Made by a program: the position numbers and the translations under genes. A DNA stretch of 64,000 nt, taken from positions 41,298,970 to 41,362,969 of the forward strand of contig OX393579.1 of NCBI GenBank assembly GCA_947652605.1. Reading direction: 5' to 3'. Source of the DNA: Elmis aenea (taxonomy: Eukaryota > Arthropoda > Insecta > Coleoptera > Elmidae). Within the stretch, counting starts at the first letter, position 1. Every line of letters begins with the position of its first letter. Shown one piece after another: positions 22,400 to 33,654 of the stretch. The notes under the pieces are model-generated. The model was given only the letters and a program-made list of their open reading frames with translations, did no database searches and was not told the DNA's origin.

Positions 22400-23711
22400 G
22401 GGGAGACCGGGGATAAAAGTAACATTTTTTTGTTTTTATTTAATTTCTCATAGATTATTACAAATTTTTTACATCCAAATTGATTTTATGATAGATTGAA
22501 CATTTGTCTTGCTTCCAAGATATTTATTTCGTGTGTTTCGTAAAGCAACTGTTAGAAAAAAAAATCTTTAGTAAGACAGTTGTTACTTTCAACCTCAACG
22601 TTGGGGCTAAAAGTAACAATGATTGGGGTAAGTTGTAACGGCAAAATAATTTACACAGCTCATAAGTAGTGGGTAAATATATTAGTATTCATCAACAAAA
22701 TTAATATTTTATTCAAAAATACACATTAGCAAAATGAAAAAATAAAAAAAATATCTTTGGTACAATACAAAATGATAAGTGAACAGTATGGCATACGAGG
22801 TAAGGGCGGTCCCAAATTATTAAATTTATACTGGATCATAATAACTGTTTGTTTTATTTTAAAAAAATCTAACCGCTCTTTAAACTGACCGTCATTCATT
22901 AAATCAGTAAAAGAGGGTCAGGTTAAGTTGGGTTGGTTAAACCTTTGTTTATATTAAGTTATAAATATTAAGGTAATAGAATAAAAACAATGGCGGCTGG
23001 TAGGAAAACCAAAAGTACCAGATCTTACCAATTTACATAGGTTTTATAATTTAAAATGCTTTTTAAGAAATGATTTAGCTTTACATACATTTCCATCATT
23101 AAACCGATATTATATACTGAGTTTCATAATTTAATAATTTGGGACTGCAGTTACCAGGTTTGCCAAGATTATAAGTACATATTTAAAAATGTGAATCAAA
23201 AAGATACAACAAACTGGAAAATTATTCCGACAACTCTTGTATATTCTCATCTACGAAGAAAGCCACCAATTATGTGCTAAGAGTGAACATTTGCAAGTGA
23301 AAACATTAATTGGGGTTGGTTGTAACACTTTGTTACTTTTGATCCCAAGTGTACACAAAAAAAATCTCAGGGAATCCAAAATTAACCACGATTCTAACAT
23401 TAAATTGTATTGCATCCACCAATAGCCAACTAAATTTAGAACAAAATAATATAGGTACTTTTTTGTTCCTATTTTAGAGATCACCTAAAAGTTACTCGAC
23501 GGATGAGACAACGCAGTAACTTTTAGGCGGAAAATAGTGACTCTGGCTGGCAAAAAGTTAACCTCTATGACAGATGAAAACTAGCAATGTAGGTAGGGAG
23601 CTGGATGTAACTTAACATTGCAAAAGCGTTTAGGGCAATATAAAACAAAAATTAAAGAAACTATAGGTACTGTTACAACCTACCCGTGTTACTTTTATCC
23701 CGGGTCTCCCC
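22400..23711. mobile_element. 1.3-kb TA-flanked non-autonomous DNA transposon, copy 2
   Basis: Opposite-orientation copy of 3039-4357, with ends GGGGAGACCGGGGATAAAAG and CTTTTATCCCGGGTCTCCCC and TA on both sides (22398-22399, 23712-23713). The hairpin inside is at 23482-23529. The two copies differ by scattered substitutions and indels of a few bases, suggesting moderately recent activity of an unseen autonomous relative. Confidence 0.82.
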
Positions 23712-23713
23712 TA

Positions 23714-24479
23714 TAATCACTTAGAAAACAAAAAGGCAGCTTATTAATTAAACAATAGTTTAACGTAGAATATATATAAGCATAAATTACTTTTTAATTT
23801 TAATAAGTTGATTGTTACGTAAGTACTTATAATGTATTATATTTTCAAGTGAAATGTATAATTTGTAAGTTAACAAAACAGTTAGGAAATATGTTTTGCA
23901 GATAACAAAACTTAAGTAAATAATAAAGGAATTGTTTATAACAATAGAAGTTAAGGGTATAGTTTTGGTGAAGATTTAAATGTCAAAAAGGTTATTTTAA
24001 CTGTTAAAGTTTAATAGTAAAATACTAAATTAAAAGATTGTGTTAGGGCAAAGCAAAATGCTGAGTTAGTTGATTCAAGTCCAGAATCTAAATTATTCCG
24101 ATAACAAATTCGATGGAATTACATGGGTATCTCGCTTGATATTCAAGATAGAGAAACAGCTGAAATACCAAAAATGTGCAGTTTTTTAAGACAAACTTAG
24201 AACCGTTTCCAAAAATATACCATCATTTACGGTTTTTGAGTTATTAGAAAAAACTGTTTTTGTTTTGTTATATTTATAATGTGTCATATATCCCTTATTG
24301 TTGTAAATATCGAAAAAAATTGTGGAGATTATTTTTAAGTAAAATTGAATGATACTAAAAAGGAATTTTTTACGTTTGCCATCAAAAAATTAACACAATT
24401 TGTTGATTCTGACTGAATTGTTGTTATCTTATGATTAATCATCATAGTCATCATAGCCAAGTACAGTTACCATTTTAAA
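23714..24479. other. AT-rich spacer with a fragment of a foldback family
   Basis: Positions about 24110-24240 match one arm of the element at 45138-45591 (shared TATCTCGCTTGATATTCAAG-like block and CCAAAAATGTGCAGTTTTTT), without the CAGGGT terminus. Nothing else is recognised. Confidence 0.45.
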
Positions 24480-26350
24480 AAAAGGACGTTCGTGTCATAG
24501 CTTTTTTTATTCGCCATAACTTGAACCAGCTTTGGATTTTGGTCAGGCTTTGTTGTAGGAGTTTAGAAGCAATTATTGGGTTTACATGGGAAGCTATTAC
24601 TGCTATGTCGTCACCCGTCAGTAAATATCGCAATTATTGTATTTATGGAAGTCGAAAAGTTCGAGGTGTACAGCAAATATAAGATAGGTCCGAGTACACT
24701 TCCTTGCGGTACACCGGAATTTATAGGTTTAAGATTATTTTGTATACTCATTATTGCATCTAACGAGAAATTGTCTTTTATTCAAATAGAACTTAAGGAT
24801 GTTGTACAGGGTGGCCTATTTTCGGTGCCAATACAAGGTATCTCAGTTATCAGAGATTTTTGATATCTTTTTTAATTTTCGAAATATAGCCAAAAACCGA
24901 TTTTTGGCACTTTTCAAAAATGTTTAATATCTCGCTTAAACAAAAAGATAGAGAAACACTTTAAGAACATTTTTGCACGGTTTTTAGACCTTAATAAGAT
25001 GACGATATTAAATTTTTTACTCATACAAATATTGATATATTAAACCCAACTTTTTTATTTTAAATGGCAACCATAGTTGGCTTTGCATGAATCGAAAGCT
25101 TATTTTTTTGCGCTTTTCAAAAATATATAATTTGCTTATGGTTGCCATTTAAAATAAGAAAGTTAGGTGTAATATATCAAAATTCGTATGACTAAACAAA
25201 AATGAACATCGCTATCTTATTAAGGTCTAAAAACCATGCAAAAATGTCGGTAAAGTGTTTCTCTATCTTTTTGTTTAAGCGATATATTTAACATTTTTGA
25301 AAAGTGCCAAAAATCGGTTTTTGGCTATATTTCGAAAATTAAAAAAGATATCAAAAATCTGTTTAGGGCAATGAATTTCTCTCGAAAAAATAAATCGGGA
25401 CTACGTACTTAGTTTTTTTTCTATCTCTGATAATAACCGAGATACCCTGTATGGGCATCGAAAATAGGCCACCCTGTACATATTGTGTGGTAAGAGCAAT
25501 TTGATGTTATATAACGCCTTGATGCCAAATCTTATCGAAAGCTTGTCTGACGTCAAGGAATGTCGCTGAGCAAAATTTTTGTTCCTCGACGTCCTGGTTA
25601 ACTTTATGTATATTAAAATTCGATGGATGTTCGTTCGTTCCATGTTGTTCCATAAAGCTAAATTGATGTTCTGGAATTTGTTATGTTTTTTCTTTATACT
25701 GGTTTTACTTGCTTTAAGATAAGAATCTCTAAGACTTTGGACATAACTGGTAATAATCTAACAGGATGATAAAAAAATGGGTTTAGCAATTAAAATAATT
25801 TTAGCTGTCTTCCAATGTAACGTATGTATGTATTATAATCTCAAAGTTGCATTACAATAAATAGTTATTAATCGAATTATGCTGTCTGGCAGTTCCTTAA
25901 AAATGTTTGCGATTATGAGGTCCTAACCCGGCCCTTTCTTAGAATTACTAATTATGAAAAAACGTTTGAGCAATTCCATTTCTGACTTTTATTGAGTGTG
26001 TATGTTGTAAATTAGCCTTCCTAAATACCACGAACATATTTTTTCTTGCATAATTGCTAAGTTTTTATAAAAACTCTGAGTAATTTTACTCCAAAAACCG
26101 CTATAAAAAATCCCACTCGACTCCTTTTCATGAAATTTATAGAAGACGTTTTGCGTCGTAAAGTTGTTGAAATTTTTAATTAAGACGACAGACAATTTTG
26201 AAGAAATATTCACCACTTGTGGTATTACTCCTGAGAATTTGATAGGAGACTAAAAGCATGTCATATGTTGGCTCACAATGAAGTTTGTCTGCCAGTTTCG
26301 GCCCAGTAATTTTCGTGTCTATAACATTAAATTTTAGAAGTCGTATTTCT
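24480..26350 (-). mobile_element. Degenerate jockey-type LINE, split by a nested foldback
   Basis: On the minus strand the ORF2 reading runs from about 25960 down: SKKGPG.DLI and KELPDSIIRLI, then LDVRQAFDKIWH (with a frame change) and LLPHNMY at about 25485. After the nested element it resumes with YLNKRQFLVR, SGVPQGSVLGPILYLLY (about 24720) and DDIAVIASH (about 24620), ending in QSWFKLWRIKK. These are consecutive RT blocks of jockey-clade elements. A one-base shift falls at the catalytic FADD site, and stops occur elsewhere. The part from 25990 to 26350 is a less certain upstream extension. Confidence 0.78.
24807..25476. mobile_element. CAGGGT foldback element inside the jockey LINE
   Basis: It begins CAGGGTGGCCTATTTTCGG and ends with the inverse. 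TA lies at 24805-24806 and 25477-25478. The arms are about 290 bp; the right one has extra sequence near 25360-25430. The LINE reading ends at NMY on one side and continues on the other, so the insertion point is defined to the base. Arm motif ATCTCGCTTA and AGATAGAGAAACA is shared with the family at 45138. Confidence 0.88.
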
Positions 26351-27244
26351 TTTTGTGTTTTGTTTGTTATTGGGCAACAATATTTATCTACGTGTGTATC
26401 TAATCCATTTATATACGTTGATACTTTTCATGAAAAAATCAAAATATGATGATCAAAGAACAATATTTTAATCTTGCCTTGGGAAACCGTAGAACGCTGT
26501 TATTTGGTATGTCACTCAAGTAAATCTATGACAATATACATGTAAAAGGCGGGTATGTGCAATCTTTGAAAACTATCTCGATACATTTACTTTTTTTTTA
26601 AGCGCAGTTATTTACTTTCACCAACAAAAAATATAGAACGGGTAGATCATATTCAAAAGTTCGTAAATTTCAAGTAAAACCATTTTTCTTAAACATTCAA
26701 GTTTCATCTATCAGAGTAACAGAGCCCATAATAAAAATATATCGCAAGTTAAAGCGCATTCATCTTCATTGATTTACGGTTTGCGATCTTTAAAGAACTT
26801 TCTGCACAATATGTTTTTCGTGCTTAAGGTTCGTTGTTCGTTTAATATATACGATACATTTACTCCTCAAAACAAACGCTTGTGAAACGTTTAGATGACA
26901 CATACAAATAGCGTCAATAAGAGACGATAAACCAACCACTTAGGACGGCCCTTATTTGTAAGACTGTAGTAGTCTGTAGTCTGTACTGTCGAGTAGAATA
27001 TTGACCGGACTTTATTACCCCTATCAAATAAACTGCAACAACTTTATTACCTCGTACAACATTGCATATTTTATACAAATTGTATTATGCAGCGAGAAAC
27101 ATCGCTAACATATGAATGTGTTTAGTTTTAATTGTAAACGTTTATTTTTTTGGCATACGAGAGTATGCTAAAAAGTAATTCAGTTAAATATATCTGAAAC
27201 TTAGAGATGTTTTCAAAGACTCAAAAAGAATTGGAAGTTCAGTG
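26351..27244. other. AT-rich spacer
   Basis: No gene or repeat is recognised. Confidence 0.35.
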
Positions 27245-27252
27245 CTCTAGCT

Positions 27253-27526
27253 CAAGGGTGCACAAACTAGAGGGCGCGCCCCCCATTTGGAGGCGCGCCC
27301 CCATTTGGTGGCGCGACGATTGATGCGGGGGCCGCAATGACAGCCATGATATAATTTTAAAAGTAATATTTTTTTTCACATTTCATATAATTTTTCTGCT
27401 TACAATGTTGTATTTCTTTAATATTTCATATCGGTTGATCGAAAATTATTGATGCCTGTAACAAAAAATTGTGGAGGCGCAAGTTGACATGCTGAAAAAA
27501 AATGGGGGCGTGGCATCAAAACTTTG
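27253..27526. mobile_element. hAT MITE with perfect 8-bp duplication
   Basis: The 274-bp element begins CAAGGGTGCACAAAC and ends CATCAAAACTTTG. It is flanked by the exact direct repeat CTCTAGCT (27245-27252, 27527-27534), diagnostic of hAT insertion. Both ends are rich in GGGGGCG/GGCGCG blocks in an AT-rich context. No coding content. Confidence 0.85.
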
Positions 27527-27534
27527 CTCTAGCT

Positions 27535-30188
27535 ACAAAAATAATAAATTTTTCCCAACCGAAAACACACTACAGTTTCCTTTACTTTATAATCTGATAA
27601 GAAAAATGTTCTCTTAAAGTTCCTCAGCAAAGGGAAGGAGTAGGAGATGCATGGTACCAAATATGAACTATAAAAACAGGTTCAGAACATGTTCATCTCA
27701 GCAGTCAACATTTTTGAAACCCTTCGGAAAAAAAGTAAATACTGTATCATAGACATGGAATAATATGGCCAACTCACTCCATAAAAATCCAGAGTTAAAG
27801 AATAATCTATTTTTAAGAGATTCAACAATCAATTTTGATCAGTTCATCAGCCTAATTGAAAGGTTTTTATAAGATGCGGAAAAAACTTAGTTATCGCTAA
27901 TTTAGCGCTACCAGACTTATTAACCAACAACCACAAAGCATAATTACCCAACAACTTATTGTTGTTCTATCAAAAGTTTTATTGTCGTAGACAGCTTGTT
28001 ATTGACGTAAAATTTTTGTCGAAACGATTTTTCCAGCAATTAAAAACCTACTTCATATTAGTTGATGTAACACCCATTCTGATTCCTAACAAACGATAGT
28101 CACTGAAAATTTTGTTGAGGAGCAATCTAGCTAGAAAACACCTATGCGATACAAAAATACTCCATTTAAATAACCGCATGTACAACTACTATTCCATTTA
28201 AAAAAATTTATTACTTTCTATCACAAAAAAAAACGATTTTGCAACATTCAAAGCCGATTAAATTATAACCTGGTCAATTAAAATTTACAAAATCGTTTTT
28301 CGGACACAAGTTAACACACTTAATAAAAAAATAAAATTTCGTCCAAAAATTATTTGAGGTTATAAAAATTAACCAAAATGGTGCAGTTGCATGCAAAATG
28401 GCTTCCTACTTCCAAAAATGTACAGGGTGCTCAATCAAACAACAAAGTTAGAGTAATTTCCGGCAAAACCGGAAGTGAAAAATAGCGTAATCTGTTTTTA
28501 CACGTATCAAATGCTAAACATTCATTTACATAAAATCTAAACTAAACAACAAAAAAACAGTGTACCAGAACTCAAAAAACGTAGTTAAACATATTAATGA
28601 AAATATGATGAACGAATAGAATAAATGCGGTAATAGAAAAATTGCATCAGCAAAATTTAAAAAATTAAAAACAATTACCACGACTCTTTAGTAGAACTAT
28701 TTATTCTCACCATTGAAACTGCTGTATTGCTTAAATTAAGTAATTTAGTAGATAAGTAATTGCTATGAAAACAAAAAACAAGAAAAGTTTAACATTACTT
28801 AACTAAACAATTGTATTTTGTCTTATTTAACTGACAACGTTTTTTGTTAACTAAGATCTGTAATCTGTATAAAGATAATATTTAAAAATGTTATTTAGTT
28901 ACTTACTAACTAAAGTATAGCATAACAAATCAAAGGTAATAATAGACGGACAATATTTAGATTAATGCATGCAAAAACTAAATTTAAAGAGGGTTGACAA
29001 ACCATTAAAAACAGTTAAACAAAATTATAACCGATATTAAATCACGATTTCGAGATTTCTCAGCCTACACAGAAACATAAATTAAAGGGCTACAATAAGA
29101 CAGGAAATGAGGCCGGAATAAACAAAATTAACGACCGACTTTCAGCTGCAATAAAAGAACTTAAACATGAAAAGACGAAAACAATTTAAAAGCACAAAAT
29201 TTACAAGGACATGGCAAAGAAGGTTAACCAAAAGGAACGCGAATCAAGCCTGGTGGATGTAAATGAGGAAATAGAATTGCGCAGAAAATCGTTTCAGAGA
29301 GAAAAAAGGACCAAATAGAAAAGTATGAAACGAGATTGTAGTTAAAAATAAATAATAAATTAAGTAAAGTAAGAAAATGTGGGATTAAAAATAATAAATT
29401 TAAAAAGAAAGATGAATTTTTAAATGGAAAATATTAACAACCATAATTTAATAAGAACATTGTAGAACGCTAAAGTCAAACACCGGACAATGCGCAAGGG
29501 ATCTTTTGTAACATAAAATTAGCTAAAAGCATTTAACATATAATAATGACAATTATTTCATAAAAAAAAGTCAGACAATTATAATATTCAAGAAAATCAA
29601 AAAAATCGTCAGAATAAGTAAAACTAACTCCATAAACAAATACTTAAGCACTAGTAATAAAATAATGGTTTTGTCTACAAGACAATTAATTACAGCTAAA
29701 CTAAACGTGTTAATAAAAACTTTATGGCAAACCTTTATCATATACTTTGTGTTGAACTTCATCCTCAAATAGGCAGTTCTTATTAATTCTTACCTGTAAC
29801 AAAAATACATACATTAAAATCGCATTTTGGTAAAATATAACTTAAAATTTTATAGGTACATCAAGATGTAAAGAGAGAATGGCATAGTCCCATGTGTTTT
29901 ATTTATTTCCACTTGAAATTTTAGTGGGTCCTTTTTTATTAACAAGAAGACCATTAGAAAATCATGAATCGTGGTAATTGTTTTTGAAGACCTTTTAAAG
30001 ACCCTTACACAATCTTTTTCGATACGAACATGCGGGCTGGAGTGTTAAACTTACTCGAAAGTAAACATTGTGTACAAGTACCGTTGTGGCCAACACTCAA
30101 AATGCGGAACAGAAAGTTTTTATACAACTGTTTAAAGTGCAAAGCGGGTAAAAAGGTATAATCACTTTTTCAATGGACATATAAATTA
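27535..30188. other. Long AT-rich spacer
   Basis: No recognisable gene. TACAGGGTGCTCAATC at 28426 is a lone CAGGGT-type end. At 29030-29340 a Lys/Glu-rich broken reading (NDRLSAAIKELKHEK) could be retroelement-derived, but I cannot place it. Confidence 0.3.
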
Positions 30189-30190
30189 TA

Positions 30191-30852
30191 CAGGGTTGAG
30201 AGAAAATCCTAGAACGGTCGATTATCTTAATTATTTTCAGTTTTATTTTTTGAAATATATGGTTAAGCATATAATTCCAACTTAATTTGTATTAATGGTA
30301 CCCTCTGTACATTTAAAAAAATTTTGATGCAAAATAATAAACCTTTTTTAAAGACAATAAGGGTTTGAATTAAAAATAAAACTAACAACATAACTGAAAA
30401 AACTATCACAAAATTATCAGTTTTTAATTTTTGTTTATCATTAAAAACATTGAAAGTGGCAGTAAAACTTACAGAATTAGCGCAAATGAAAATTTTAATG
30501 ATTTTGTAATTTAACTTTCATTATCAATGTCTTCAATGATAAATAACAATAAAATTTAACAACCAACTGACAGAACAACCTTACATTTATCTTAATTTTC
30601 TCATAGTTATTTAGTTATTTTATTAACTTTATTTTAAAACAAAAAACCTTACAATGATGTTTTTGAATGTAGTTAATTCTGCATCCAAAATGTAAAAATA
30701 TTTAGGTTTTCCATTTTGAAAAATTAAATTGTGTACATTTCTTGCTATACTTGAAAATCAAAAAATCATCAATAATTTATCTACTTCAACAATATAATCC
30801 AACCTACTTAAAAAAAAAAAATCAACCGTTCCCAGACTTTCTCTTAAGCCTC
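30191..30852. mobile_element. CAGGGT foldback element, decayed
   Basis: CAGGGTTGAGAGAAAATCC at the left pairs with the right end (GGGA...AGACTTTCTCTTAAGCCTC) through about 26 alignable positions including GAACGGT-GATT. TA lies outside both ends (30189-30190, 30853-30854). The arms are short and diverged. It is an older member of the same structural group. Confidence 0.55.
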
Positions 30853-30854
30853 TA

Positions 30855-32099
30855 TGAGTAATGATTGCTGTAAAAACCTTAAAAATAATTTATCTTTAAT
30901 TTTAAGCATCTTTTGTTGAAACGTAAAACCGGTTTCAAAACTCTCGTCTAAATGCAGTTTTATTATTATAGTTCGACAAAAATGACTGATTTTTTATTAA
31001 GTTATAATTAATCACCTAAATAATCCAACCACTTTTTGCATATACATAAACACTAATTTTAATTCTATCGTTAAAAATTGCAAACCAACTTTGTGAGAAA
31101 GTCCTTAAGTTAAGTTGTTTAAAATCTATTATTTCTACAATAAATAATACGAAACGGTTAGGTTAGAACACCTTTAACAGAAATTTTCCTGGAATATAAC
31201 GGATTGTGAAATGGCGATTTGTTATACCACTTAGGCGGTAAAATTAAATATTATGATTTTTTCTAGTACCTACATCAAGAATTTTTTTACGTGTTCCTTC
31301 AATCTTATGAAGAGAACAAAGCCACATGAGTTAGTTTAAGTGTTCAAATAGCAGAGTAGTGCGAAAATTATAGTGCCGTGTGCATATTAGCAGAAACTCA
31401 AGGACGCCAATGGGTGAACTTTAGAATTTAAGCTTTTAGTTCTTAGATATGAGAAATAAATTAATAATTGGTCTCTTATAGACCAGTTTTAATATTTCAG
31501 AACGCTACAAGCGTAGATTAAAAAAAAAAAAAAAACGTGAAATACTTTTTTCGCCCACCCAAGCACTTTATTATGTGAATGTGACTCTTTTAAATAGAAT
31601 TAGAAGGCGTTTGCATCAAATATATTTTGTTATGTATATTTTTAGGTAATTTTTAATGAATCTTGTCTTGTGGCATCATTAGGGTGATCCTAATTACATA
31701 ATATTAACTTCATCAACATTTAGACTTTTAAAAATCATGTTATTATGTAGTGATATTCTTTGCGGGCTTTTTAAACCTTTGAAAAAAGTGTTCCTAAATT
31801 TATAACATGTTTTAAAATTATTTAATATATAATATAAATTCCGTACATGCCGACAGAAACAAGAGTTAAAAATAAAAATATTTTAGATTGCTTTAAAATT
31901 TGTACAACGGAAGCTTCTCGAGCATGCACGCATTAACCGTTGGTATTTTTAAATTGTTAAATATGGTTCGCTTATTACTAAGAGCTAAGAGCCAATACTC
32001 ATTTGCTATTCAGAAGCTTGGGCACAAAATCAGAAAAGAAGGGTACAAATTTTCCAAAAAAAAAAAACAGTTAACTAATTTATAGGATTAGCAATGATT
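30855..32099. other. AT-rich spacer
   Basis: No gene is recognised. An A15 run lies near 31530. Confidence 0.35.
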
Positions 32100-32345
32100 A
32101 AATGAAAAACGTTCGGCGTGGAGATAAAAAGAATCCAATAAGGATGGCTGGAAAATTTTTTAAGCATGCCAGGAAGCAGAATCGCAAAAATGGGATAAAT
32201 ATCAAAAAGTAAAAAAGGCTAGAAGCATAGTGAAAAAAATAAGATGAGGTATCAAGTAGAAGAAAGGGGAGTCGGTTGGGGGGTGTACTACAGCTACACC
32301 AACGATAGGAAAAAGTGGAAAAGCATAATCGATATCTAAGAAAAC
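32100..32345 (+). mobile_element. 3' end of a second degenerate LINE
   Basis: The segment parallels 5500-5815. The plus strand reads RMAGKFFKHARKQNRKNG or, in another frame, LSMPGSRIAKMG, and later YTNDRKKW, corresponding to the MPESR and A.DR..W tail motifs of RTE-like LINEs. It is heavily decayed. Confidence 0.45.
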
Positions 32346-32356
32346 GTACCTCCACT

Positions 32357-32509
32357 AAGGTCTCCACAGACCGACGCGGTGGCGGTGGCGGTGGCGGTCA
32401 GATTTAACCTTAGTGAGTGAGTGAGATCGTGCGTCCCACTTGTTTCCTAAGGTTACATCTGACCGCCACCGCTACCGCCACCACCACCGCGTCGGTCTGT
32501 GAAGACCTT
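32357..32509. repeat. Hairpin with GGCGGT triplet repeats in both arms
   Basis: The left arm AAGGTCTCCACAGACCGACG runs into a run of GGCGGT, then CAGATTTAACCTTAG. The right arm is the inverse with two extra triplets, GGTGGT and GGTAGC variants. The loop is GTGAGTGAGTGAGATCGTGCG. Probably a 153-bp MITE. The flanks CTAA and TTTAG could be a decayed 3-bp TAA/TTA duplication (PIF/Harbinger-like), which is uncertain. Confidence 0.65.
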
Positions 32510-32860
32510 TAGAAGGAATAGATTTGATGGTGAAATTTAATAAAATCAACTTGATAAATTCTGGATGACGATTTCCAAGTACTCCTAGTTTTTGACGTCT
32601 CAAGCGCAATGCATATAAGCGTTTTGCGTCGATTCGTAATGGGACATAAATCATTTAAATATTCTAATATAAAACGATTTATTGTGGTAGTTACCATGGT
32701 TTGTTAATGTTCATGTTAGGTAGAATTGACCGGTGTTTTCGTGTTGTCACCTGTTAAACATCAATATTAATTACATCCAATATGAACATTAACAAACCAT
32801 AGTAACCACCATACCACCAAAATGAATCGCTTTGTTTTAGAATATTTTAATGGTTCATCT
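32510..32860. repeat. Inverted repeat whose two arms each encode the same N-terminus
   Basis: The arm about 32655-32720 is repeated in inverse at about 32778-32860. Each arm, read toward its outside, contains RF(I/V)LEY(L/F)N: on the minus strand after MVTTTI (from 32697), and on the plus strand as MNRFVLEYFNG (from 32822). The two are thus head-to-head copies of the start of one gene, with the shared upstream region between them. The protein is unrecognised. The minus copy continues open in shifting frames to about 32520; the plus copy stops after some 25 codons. Confidence 0.45.
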
Positions 32861-33654
32861 TCACTTATTTTCTTTTTACTCAAAAACTGCCGATTTTGCA
32901 GGTAAAGTTAAAAAATAAAAAAAGTTTCTAAGCAAATCAAGCTTTCAAGCAAAAATAAAACAAATAAAAAGCGAGGACGCAGGAAATAGAATATTTGTAA
33001 AACTTAATTTTTTTAAATATCTTAGTTTTAGGGGAGGTAATCACCCCATATACCCCCTGGATCCGCCACTGAAAACATGCTCTATCAATTTAAAAATTTT
33101 ATTATACATCGTTTTGGATTTATCGAAGTTCGTAGGAAGGGAGCGATTTGTTTTATAGCAAGGATACAATATTTAAATATCTGCAAATAATTTTGCAAAG
33201 CAGCAAAAACGGGTGATTTTATTTTTCTAAAAGTTATACCACATTTTGAGATTCATTAGCTAAACTGAGGTTAAATAATTGTTATTTAAAAATAGTCGAA
33301 GGTATGAGAAAAGTTATAAATAGCTTTTAATTTTTCAAATTACCGCGTGTTTTGTAATGCTAAACTTTTTTCAATGTATATGTCTTAAATTTTACATTTA
33401 TTGAAAGATTATTTAAATTTATAAAGCACATATTTCTTAGTTTACCCTGAATGACGTTATTAAGGCTAAAATTTAACTTTTTAAAATCATTTAAGATCAG
33501 CTGTTATGGATGAACGAATGTAAACATGCCTAAAGTACGGAAATTCAATTGTCTCTTTTTAACACTTGGTTGTAACAGTCGCATATGTCGTAGCTTTCTC
33601 GTTACCTCCTTTATGTGCTCCTGGTACAATATATAAGTAGAAAATTTCACCAAC
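32861..33654. other. AT-rich spacer with an isolated hAT terminus
   Basis: At 33045-33073 the minus strand begins CAGTGGCGGATCCAGGGGG, a terminus typical of hAT elements. No partner end or target duplication was found, so this is a solo fragment. Nothing else is recognised. Confidence 0.45.

Noticed and set aside
23237..23484. Paired open frames shared with 3273-3512
   Set aside because: The similarity only reflects the two copies of one non-coding transposon; the frames are not preserved against indels.
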